Below, in pieces: positions 1-4,749 of a DNA stretch of 7,806 bases. Location of the stretch: contig CALICC010000168.1 of assembly GCA_938049325.1 (NCBI GenBank), forward strand, positions 1-7,806, in the 5' to 3' direction. This DNA is from an uncultured Ilumatobacter sp. GTDB taxonomy: Bacteria; Actinomycetota; Acidimicrobiia; Acidimicrobiales; Ilumatobacteraceae. A program made the translations under genes and the position numbers. Position 1 is the stretch's first letter, and each line of letters begins with the position of its first letter. The notes under the pieces were generated by a model. The model made no database searches, was not told the DNA's origin, and saw only the letters and a program-made list of their open reading frames with translations.

Positions 1-111
1 TCGATAGTCGTCCCACGCCCGATCCAGGTCACCAGATGGAACTCCCGAGTCGATCAGGCGAAGCTTCCATCGCTCGAACAGGCGCCGCTCGTGTTGCGAG
101 TCGCGGCAGCG
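1..111 (-). other. Possible 5' fragment of a gene running off the left edge
   Basis: Reading the minus strand from just after a TAG at 114-112, the frame stays open to the window edge. It gives a polar, helix-like sequence that includes ERRLFERWKLRLIDSG and DLDRAWDDYR, whose mix of charged, leucine and tryptophan residues resembles real coding sequence. No ATG, GTG or TTG is present in this frame; only CTG codons (for example at 81-79) could serve as a start. It could be a gene with a rare start, the remnant of a gene broken upstream, or chance. I do not recognise the family. Confidence 0.2.
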
Positions 112-264
112 CTACGGCCGGTGGGACATCCGGAACCCGTATCGCCGACGATGACTCGCCCGGACCGGTGGTCGTCTTCGTTCACATCTCTGACGCCTTT
201 GGCAACCTCTTGCAAGCAACCGAGATCGTCCGCCTCGTCCTGACCTGACGCGCATCCGCAGCGC
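1..264. other. Left-edge region without a confident gene
   Basis: No convincing complete gene is visible here. Two plus-strand frames are open from the left edge, ending with TGA at 241-243 and 246-248, but their translations are low in complexity, rich in S, R, A and T, and match no family I know. On the minus strand a frame open from position 111 to the edge looks more protein-like and is listed separately. Open frames of about 80 codons are common by chance at this GC content, so the stretch may be mostly intergenic. Confidence 0.4.
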
Positions 265-339
265 CTGGGTAGCGCGGGTGCCGGAACGAAAGGGACCCAG
301 ACGCTGGGTAGCGCGGGTGCCGGGACGGAAAGGACCCAG
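265..339. repeat. Two tandem 36-bp imperfect palindromic repeats
   Basis: Copies at 265-300 and 304-339 have a period of 39 bp and match at 33 of 36 positions, the first 20 being identical. Each copy starts with CTGGGT and ends with its reverse complement ACCCAG, so each can form a 6-bp stem around a 24-nt interior. They lie just beyond the 3' end of the crotonase gene, whose stop codon begins at position 345 on the minus strand. That position suits a bidirectional terminator or an extragenic REP-like element. Neither copy is followed by a T-run, so classical intrinsic termination is not obvious. Confidence 0.75.
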
Positions 340-342
340 GGA

Positions 343-1149
343 TTATGCGTTGCGGGGGCCGAAGACGCGGCGGACGCCTTCGGCGTACTCGTCGGTCCCC
401 ATGGCGGTGTTCATCAACGTGAGCGAGTCCTGCACACTCGCCGCTGGATCGTGACGCAACAGGTCGGCGACCAACTGACGCTTGGTGGTCGCAACAGCGT
501 TCGGTCCCGTCGTGGCTGCGAGGTTGGCCGCCCACGCCTGCGCCGCAGCCAGCGTTGCCTCCCCGTCAGCGCACACCTCGTTCCAGAGCCCCCACTCGGC
601 CGTGTCGGCACCGGTCACGATGCGCCCCGACAACAACAGGTCGGTCGCTCGCGTCGTGCCGACGAGGCGGGGAAGCGTCCAACTCAACCCGTATTCCGCA
701 GGCAGCCCGAGCTTGGGTGCCGCAGTGGTGATCTTGGCGCGCGCTGAGATGAACCGCAGATCGCAGAACAAGGCGAGCGCGAGGCCAACGCCCGCGCACG
801 CGCCGTTGATCGCCGCGATGATCGGATGGCGATAGCCGAGCTGCCAGGCGAAGTCGGCGTCGAGCCGGTCGCCGCCGCCGGGTTGTGCGGGCTGGGCCGG
901 AAGTCCGGTGTCGTACGAGCCGCGTTCGGCATGATCCGAGAGCGCCTGGCTGTCGCCACCAACGCAGAACTGGCGACCCGCACCGGTGACGACCACGGCA
1001 CGCACGTCATCGCGGCCTTCGAGCTCCGCCATGATCCAGCGGTACTCGGTGTGCATCCGCCCGGTCCAGGCGTTTCCTCGATCGGGTCGATGCAGCCACA
1101 CCGTGGCGATGCCGTCGGCGACCTCGAACCGTGTTGCCTTCAGCTCCAC
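343..1149 (-). CDS. Enoyl-CoA hydratase/isomerase family protein (crotonase fold)
   Basis: This 268-residue protein has the usual length of a single-domain crotonase. Crotonases bind acyl-CoA thioesters and stabilise an enolate in an oxyanion hole, acting as hydratases, isomerases, dehalogenases or thioesterases, mostly in cytosolic fatty-acid or aromatic breakdown. Visible signatures are FCVGGDSQAL (61-70), the CoA/oxyanion region HPIIAAINGACAGVGLALAL (108-127), CDLRF (129-133) and LPRLVG (159-164). The two catalytic glutamates of classical enoyl-CoA hydratase appear absent: A124 replaces the first, and the second region reads TTAAPK (141-146). Glu152 in GLPAEYG sits where PaaG-type isomerases carry their catalytic Asp. 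The reaction is therefore open, and isomerase is as likely as hydratase. The GTG start at 1149 is the only standard start after the upstream in-frame stop and has GAGGG 7 nt before it. The gene lies 52 bp downstream of cysQ and is probably co-transcribed with it. Confidence 0.9.
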   Translation of the reverse strand: MELKATRFEVADGIATVWLHRPDRGNAWTGRMHTEYRWIMAELEGRDDVRAVVVTGAGRQFCVGGDSQALSDHAERGSYDTGLPAQPAQPGGGDRLDADFAWQLGYRHPIIAAINGACAGVGLALALFCDLRFISARAKITTAAPKLGLPAEYGLSWTLPRLVGTTRATDLLLSGRIVTGADTAEWGLWNEVCADGEATLAAAQAWAANLAATTGPNAVATTKRQLVADLLRHDPAASVQDSLTLMNTAMGTDEYAEGVRRVFGPRNA

Positions 1150-1156
1150 CGTGTTG

Positions 1157-1161
1157 CCCTC
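1157..1161 (-). promoter_or_regulatory. Ribosome binding site of the crotonase gene
   Basis: GAGGG on the minus strand, 7 nt before the GTG at 1149, supports that start. The surrounding sequence is one copy of a short direct repeat whose other copy lies inside the first codons of the gene. Confidence 0.65.
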
Positions 1162-1201
1162 AGGTCCATCGTGCCGTCAACTCCACGACCGTCGTGTTCC
1201 G

Positions 1202-1957
1202 TCAGCCCCAGATCGCCTTGAGCACGCGGTCAGCCAGCTCGGGGCGGCACACGAAGAAGTCGGGGAGCCACGGGTCACGATCGTTGTAGATGAGCGGCGA
1301 ACCGTCGAGTCGGCTGGCGTGAAAGCCCGCCGCCATCGCCACCGCCGCGGGTGCGGCGGAGTCCCACTGGTACATGCCGCCGTCGTGCACATACACGTCT
1401 GTCTGGCCCATCACGACCGACATCGCTTTGGCGCCGGCCGAGCCGAGGCGAACGGCATCGCACCCAAGACCTTCGGCCACCAGGATCGCCGAGTGCGGCA
1501 CGCGGGTGCGTGACGTCACCATGATCGGTGTGTCGCGGTCGATCTTCGGCATGGGTGCTGCCGGGTCGGTGGTGAACACGGCGTTGATCGCAGGCAGGCT
1601 CACGGCCGCTGCTCCGAAGTGGTCGCGTTCCCAGAGTGCTACATGAACGGCCCAGTCGCTGCGGCCCTCTTCGCTGAATTCACGCGTGCCGTCCAGCGGG
1701 TCGATGATCCACACGCGGTCGGCATCGAAGCGTCGCTGGTCGGTCTTGCCTTCTTCTTCCGACAACACCGCGTCGTCCGGGCGATGTTCGTGCAGCTCGC
1801 GAGCGAGGAACGCCTGAGCTGCGGCATCGCCCGCATCCTTGACGGCGCGTTGTGGAGCGCCTTCGGCGAACAGCCGCTCGCGTTGTTCGACGAGAATCTG
1901 GCCCGTCTCCACCGCGAGGCGAGTGGCGAACTCGGCGTCAGATTCAGTTTGCGACAT
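1202..1957 (-). CDS. cysQ: 3'(2'),5'-bisphosphate nucleotidase CysQ
   Basis: This 251-residue cytosolic enzyme belongs to the Mg-dependent inositol monophosphatase/FBPase-like phosphatase family. CysQ removes the 3' phosphate from 3'-phosphoadenosine 5'-phosphate, giving AMP, and can act on PAPS, so it controls pools in sulfate assimilation and sulfotransfer. Family motifs are in order: LSEEEG (65-70) supplies a metal-binding Glu, VWIIDPLDGTREF (82-94) holds the DPLDGT metal and phosphate site with Asp86 and Asp89, and QWDSAAPAAVAMAAG (197-211) supplies Asp199. GSAGAKAM (172-179), HASRLDGSPL (213-222) and LPDFFVCR (231-238) closely resemble, from memory, mycobacterial CysQ; that enzyme also dephosphorylates inositol phosphates, so a dual role is possible. 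The frame is open further upstream, but ATG at 1957 gives the family N-terminus; the longer form would add a cysteine-rich tail running into the divergent gene. The Shine-Dalgarno is weak. Probably first gene of a cysQ-crotonase unit. Confidence 0.93.
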   Translation of the reverse strand: MSQTESDAEFATRLAVETGQILVEQRERLFAEGAPQRAVKDAGDAAAQAFLARELHEHRPDDAVLSEEEGKTDQRRFDADRVWIIDPLDGTREFSEEGRSDWAVHVALWERDHFGAAAVSLPAINAVFTTDPAAPMPKIDRDTPIMVTSRTRVPHSAILVAEGLGCDAVRLGSAGAKAMSVVMGQTDVYVHDGGMYQWDSAAPAAVAMAAGFHASRLDGSPLIYNDRDPWLPDFFVCRPELADRVLKAIWG

Positions 1958-2011
1958 CGGCCCATCATGCCAGCACGCTGGTCGTTCTGACAGAATCTGA
2001 CGAGACGGCAG
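1958..2011. promoter_or_regulatory. Divergent promoter region between cysQ and the alpha/beta hydrolase
   Basis: Only 54 bp separate the start codons of the two outward-facing genes, so both promoters must be packed here or overlap coding sequence. A perfect odd palindrome, TTCTGACAGAA, lies at 1985-1995, and TCTGA recurs at 1996-2000. The CAGAAT at 1991-1996 is the only weak -10-like hexamer I see for the plus direction. The palindrome is a candidate shared operator; no regulator can be named. Confidence 0.45.
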
Positions 2012-2767
2012 GTGGAGATGGGACGATCGCAACGACTCAAGTTCGGCCCGGGTCGCGTGCAGCGGGTCACCATCACGCCAGCACGAGCAGCCGCACAGCA
2101 GCCTGCGTCGCAACGTACGGTTCTCCTCATCCACGGGGGATCATGGCGCTGGCCGTGGGGTCGTTGGCTCATGGTCTTCGTGGCGCGTGACCTGCGCATG
2201 CGTGGATACCGAACCGCCACGGCGGGATACCGGCGACTGGGTCGCTTCGGTGGCGGCGGTGGGTTCCCCGAGACGTTCGACGACGTGAAGTCAGCACTCG
2301 AAGTCACCGTCGGTGCGCCCGGCGTCGACCGGGAGCAGCTCGTCGTGGTGGGGCACTCTGCAGGTGGGCACCTCGCGCTGTGGCTCGCCACCGAGCGTCC
2401 CGCGCTGTGTCGTGGCGCTGTCTCGATCGCCGGGTTGGCCGACCTGGAGCCGAGTTGGGACCGCAACGTCGCGTCCGTCGTCGCACTGATCGAGAAGGCG
2501 CCTGCGGCCGACCGTTTCGAGGCGACCTCGCCGCTGCACCGGGTGCCGAGTGGTCTCCCGACGGCGTGTGTGCACAGCACGAGCGACGAGACGGTCGACC
2601 ACGCGGTGTCGCGTCGATTCGTCGACGCGTCCACTGCCGCCGGTGATCCGGCCGACCTCACGTTGGTCGACGACGAATCGCACCGCGCCGGTTTGTGGCC
2701 TGCGTCGGCGACCTGGCAAGCCGCCGTCGAGCGACTCGAGCACATCTTCGCGTCGTCGCAGGGTTGA
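2012..2767 (+). CDS. Alpha/beta hydrolase (esterase/lipase-like)
   Basis: This 251-residue serine hydrolase has a full set of alpha/beta-hydrolase landmarks. HGGSW (41-45) is the oxyanion-hole loop, as in hormone-sensitive-lipase and BD-FAE type esterases. GHSAGGHLALW (114-124) is the nucleophile elbow with Ser116. Asp192 in HSTSDETVD and His224 in DESHRAG fit the remaining triad positions. A glycine-rich loop (80-84) follows AGYRRLGR, where related esterases have the strand after HGG. No signal peptide is seen, so it probably acts in the cytoplasm on a carboxylic ester or amide of unknown identity. The start may be GTG 2012 or ATG 2018; neither has a good Shine-Dalgarno, and a short-leader or leaderless message is possible. 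It heads a plus-strand cluster: the next gene starts 28 bp after its stop. Confidence 0.85.
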   Translation: MEMGRSQRLKFGPGRVQRVTITPARAAAQQPASQRTVLLIHGGSWRWPWGRWLMVFVARDLRMRGYRTATAGYRRLGRFGGGGGFPETFDDVKSALEVTVGAPGVDREQLVVVGHSAGGHLALWLATERPALCRGAVSIAGLADLEPSWDRNVASVVALIEKAPAADRFEATSPLHRVPSGLPTACVHSTSDETVDHAVSRRFVDASTAAGDPADLTLVDDESHRAGLWPASATWQAAVERLEHIFASSQG

Positions 2768-2795
2768 TCGACGGCCGCGAGTAGCGTCTCGGCTC

Positions 2796-3074
2796 GTGTC
2801 CGACGATGTGAGCTCACCGCCACCCGACTTCCGTGGCTCGCGGCGACTGGTCGGCAAGGAAGAGTGGTTCTGGTACCTCGCCGCTGCGGTGAGCTACATC
2901 GTGCTCGGCATCTGGCACAAGTGGTTGCTGAATTGGTTCGTCGGACCGGCGTGGCTGGTCGCGTTCATCGTCATCGGACCATGGCTCACCGATCGGATCG
3001 GTCTGACGGGCCGGTCTCCCGCGGGAGACATGGCCGAGAGCGCGTCCGTGGCGCGGGAACGGACGTCTGAATGA
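2796..3074 (+). CDS. Small membrane protein, two predicted helices, unknown function
   Basis: This 92-residue protein starts at GTG 2796; a second in-frame GTG lies at 2808. A polar N-terminus (SSPPPDFRGSRRLVGKEE) is followed by two hydrophobic segments, about 25-41 and 46-65, rich in tryptophan and separated by a short HKWLLN turn. The C-terminal tail is polar and charged. I recognise no family. Its stop overlaps the next gene's start as ATGA (3071-3074), the arrangement for translational coupling, which suggests that the two proteins are made together and may associate in the membrane. Even membrane-type composition and the coupling argue that it is real rather than a chance frame. No strong Shine-Dalgarno precedes the GTG. 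Confidence 0.7.
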   Translation: MSDDVSSPPPDFRGSRRLVGKEEWFWYLAAAVSYIVLGIWHKWLLNWFVGPAWLVAFIVIGPWLTDRIGLTGRSPAGDMAESASVARERTSE

Positions 3075-4051
3075 GTTGGGCGGCGCACCAGTTCGAGATC
3101 TACGCGGTTCAGTCGCATCTGCCGAAGAAGATGCGCGGCAAGATCAGCTTCTGGGCGATCTTCCTCGGTGACTTCACCCCGGACTTCTTGTCGAAGTTCT
3201 GGGTCTACGGATTCACGATCAACGGCACGCGGTACGGCTCCGAGGTTCCACACCAGTGGCACCGTGGGTTCCCCGGGATGGGGTTCACCCACACGTTGTT
3301 CTTCGGCGCGATCCTGACGTTGCTGATCTGGGGGTGGAAGAAGAATCGAGCGTTCACGATCGGCTACATCCTGGGCTACGCCGCGCACGCCCTCACCGAC
3401 ATCAACGACTCGGTCGGCGTGCTGCTGCTGTTCCCGTTACTCACGCTGAATTTCACATCGGAGACGTGGGCCTACGCGGCGACGATCGACGGTGGCAAGT
3501 ACCTCGACGCGGCCGCGTACTACTCGAGTCTCGGCTTGGTGATGGACGTCTTCTGGCTGATCGTCGTGCTGTTCTCCTGGCGCGTCCTGACGCGGGAGCA
3601 CTGGCGAACTCAGGTGGTGCCAGCGGACGCTCGCATCTGGGCGTGGTTTGGCAGGTGGTTGCCCGAACGCGGGCTGCTCGCTCTGTATCGGGCGACGTTC
3701 TTCTACGGCATCTGCCGCATGATCTCGTGGAGCGCGTGGGCGCGCCTGTTCGCCGACCCCGACAAGTACGGAGACTTCGATGTCACCTCGCGCGGGTTCC
3801 CGATGGACCTGTCGTGGACCGGGCCGTACTGGCTCGAAGCTCGATCACTCGACCACGTCAGCCCGTGGCTCGCGTATCCGGCAGCGCTCGCGCTGCTCGG
3901 CTTGCTGTACTTCGTGATCATCAAGCTCTGGGAACCGATGGGGCGCCGCGACCAGACCGGCAGCGTTGCGCCCGAGCCCGACCCGAAACCGAGTGATCAG
4001 GAAGCACGCGGTCCCGAGTCGAACGGACCTGACGCGCGCATCGACGTCTGA
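3071..4051 (+). CDS. YdjM/DUF457-like membrane-bound putative metal-dependent hydrolase
   Basis: This 326-residue multi-pass membrane protein resembles the YdjM/DUF457 group, annotated as membrane-bound metal-dependent hydrolases, although the activity of most members is unproven. The polar residues typical of the group occur in order: His6 near the N-terminus, FLGDFTPDF (31-39), HRGFPGMGFTHT (64-75) with the RG...TH pattern, and GYAAHALTDINDS (102-114) with His106, Asp110 and Asp113, which could bind metal. Hydrophobic segments lie near 76-90, 115-128, 154-170 and 268-286, and the tail (290-326) is charged, proline-rich and probably cytosolic. The protein is longer than basic YdjM, with an extra region of about 150 residues between the core and the last helix. 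The start is the ATG overlapping the preceding stop, consistent with coupled translation. The substrate may be a lipid or envelope component, but this is inference. Confidence 0.7.
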   Translation: MSWAAHQFEIYAVQSHLPKKMRGKISFWAIFLGDFTPDFLSKFWVYGFTINGTRYGSEVPHQWHRGFPGMGFTHTLFFGAILTLLIWGWKKNRAFTIGYILGYAAHALTDINDSVGVLLLFPLLTLNFTSETWAYAATIDGGKYLDAAAYYSSLGLVMDVFWLIVVLFSWRVLTREHWRTQVVPADARIWAWFGRWLPERGLLALYRATFFYGICRMISWSAWARLFADPDKYGDFDVTSRGFPMDLSWTGPYWLEARSLDHVSPWLAYPAALALLGLLYFVIIKLWEPMGRRDQTGSVAPEPDPKPSDQEARGPESNGPDARIDV

Positions 4052-4071
4052 GTCGGCTGTTCGAATCGGCC

Positions 4072-4118
4072 TTCTGGTCCACGTCCACGTCGGATTCCGA
4101 CGCCGGTGTGGACCAGAA
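4072..4118. repeat. 11-bp inverted repeat able to form a hairpin
   Basis: TTCTGGTCCAC at 4072-4082 is the exact reverse complement of GTGGACCAGAA at 4108-4118, with 25 nt between. The right arm lies in the first unit of the adjacent minisatellite, and the left arm can also pair with the identical part of the sixth unit (4188-4198). It starts 20 bp after the stop of the DUF457-like gene and could serve as its terminator, although no T-run follows. Confidence 0.55.
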
Positions 4119-4218
4119 CGGGTGCGGACCGGAACCGGTGCGGACCAGAACGGGTGTGGGCCAGAACGGGTGCGGGCCAGAACGGGTGTGGACCAGAACG
4201 GCGTGTCGGCCAGGACGG
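4106..4218. repeat. 16-bp tandem repeat (minisatellite), six units plus a degenerate seventh
   Basis: Six head-to-tail units with consensus GTGYGGRCCAGAACGG run from 4106 to 4201. A seventh, diverged unit (4203-4218) is offset by one extra C at 4202. Units differ mainly at the fourth (T/C) and seventh (A/G) bases; the second unit has two further changes. Because 16 is not a multiple of three and the array lies between two convergent stop codons, it is most likely non-coding. It fills most of the 174-bp gap between the genes and nearly abuts the stop of the small minus-strand gene. Confidence 0.9.
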
Positions 4219-4225
4219 CTGCGGT

Positions 4226-4528
4226 TCAGGCGAAGGCGGGTGACGTGCGCGTCTGGCGCGAACGGCGGCGGTCGCGGAACGGAACCCAACTGGTGTCGGG
4301 CGCCCACGCTGCGGCCGCAGCGACAGCGTCACTGCCGAGTGCGTCGACCGGGTCGAGTCCGAGCGCTTCGAGGAACGCGACGGTACGCACATCGTGTGCG
4401 ACCGGGTCGGGGTCAGGCGCGAGGTCGAGCTGCGCGAGTGCTCGGTGGATCGGCGGCTTGAGAAAGTAGGTCGCGGCCATGGCGGCGGCGCCGGCAGCTT
4501 CAGCGTTGCTCATGCAGTTCACACACAT
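4226..4528 (-). CDS. Small conserved-looking protein with an N-terminal CVNC motif
   Basis: This 100-residue protein begins MCVNCMSNAEA, with Cys2 and Cys5 as a CxxC pair at the very N-terminus. An alanine-rich segment (7-20) and a conserved-looking core, LKPPIHRALAQLDLAPDPDP (23-42) then DVRTVAFLEALGLDP (46-60), follow. The C-terminal 15-20 residues are arginine-rich and look poorly constrained. From memory, small actinobacterial proteins of unknown function share this CxxC start and the DPVAHDVRTVAFL core, but I cannot name a domain. The cysteines could bind metal or be redox-active. ATG 4528 is preferred over ATG 4513 because it keeps the CxxC pair and because TAGCAT lies 6 nt upstream, as in leaderless transcripts. 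It converges on the DUF457-like gene across the 16-bp repeat array. Confidence 0.72.
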   Translation of the reverse strand: MCVNCMSNAEAAGAAAMAATYFLKPPIHRALAQLDLAPDPDPVAHDVRTVAFLEALGLDPVDALGSDAVAAAAAWAPDTSWVPFRDRRRSRQTRTSPAFA

Positions 4529-4534
4529 GCTGCG

Positions 4535-4540
4535 ATGCTA
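4535..4540 (-). promoter_or_regulatory. Candidate -10 element for a leaderless transcript
   Basis: TAGCAT on the minus strand fits the actinobacterial TANNNT -10 pattern and ends 6 nt before the ATG at 4528, the spacing expected if transcription starts at the A of the start codon. No Shine-Dalgarno is seen. The -35 region overlaps the 12-bp tandem duplication and shows no consensus. Confidence 0.5.
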
Positions 4541-4547
4541 GGCCACC

Positions 4548-4577
4548 GTGCCCTGCGACGTGCCCTGCGACGTGCCC
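4548..4577. repeat. 12-bp tandem duplication in a promoter region
   Basis: GTGCCCTGCGAC occurs twice exactly (4548-4559 and 4560-4571), followed by a partial third copy, GTGCCC (4572-4577). It lies just upstream of the -10 candidate for the CVNC gene, where the -35 region would be, so copy number could alter promoter spacing. Confidence 0.7.
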
Positions 4578-4749
4578 GCGTCGTCGCTGTGGCGAGCCGC
4601 GAGTGCGTGATCCAAGGCGTTCGGTTCACCGAAATTGGGGGATCGGGCAAGATTTGTCATCTCGACTGTCCCCCGTGGAGGAGACTCCGGACGTGTGACC
4701 CGTGAGAACCAACACCGGTGCTGACACTCCATCAACTCGAAGAGGCCCA
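4578..4749 (+). promoter_or_regulatory. Upstream region of the DUF1800-DUF1501 operon
   Basis: No gene is supported here. It contains GGGGGA (4637-4642) and its reverse complement TCCCCC (4669-4674), a possible weak stem, and a GGAGGAG at 4677-4683 that lies 18 nt before an in-frame GTG at 4702, too far to be its ribosome site. The operon promoter should be here, but I cannot place -35 and -10 hexamers with confidence. Confidence 0.35.
4741..4745 (+). promoter_or_regulatory. Ribosome binding site of the DUF1800 gene
   Basis: AGAGG lies 4 nt before ATG 4750. The spacing is a little short, but it favours this start over the upstream GTG 4702. Confidence 0.5.

Noticed and set aside
1963..2085. 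15-bp direct repeat with one mismatch (CATCAYGCCAGCACG at 1963-1977 and 2071-2085)
   Set aside because: One copy lies in the intergenic region and the other in coding sequence; there is no further similarity, so chance is likely.
1958..2134. N-terminal extension of CysQ starting at 2134
   Set aside because: It would add 59 residues, cysteine-rich and unlike the family, overlapping the divergent hydrolase gene; the internal ATG at 1957 gives the usual family start.
1639..2823. Minus-strand open frame of 394 codons spanning cysQ and the alpha/beta hydrolase
   Set aside because: It crosses two genes with intact catalytic motifs in other frames and has an S/R/T-rich, non-protein-like translation.
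4106..4218. CRISPR array
   Set aside because: Units are contiguous 16-mers with no unique spacers and no cas genes nearby.
3966..4469. Plus-strand open frames running through the 16-bp repeat array
   Set aside because: The repeat period shifts frame each unit, and the frames overlap the 3' end of the DUF457-like gene and the better-supported CVNC gene.
4702..4749. GTG start at 4702 for DUF1800
   Set aside because: It adds 16 polar residues before the family motif, and the nearest strong ribosome-site sequence is 18 nt away; ATG 4750 is better placed.
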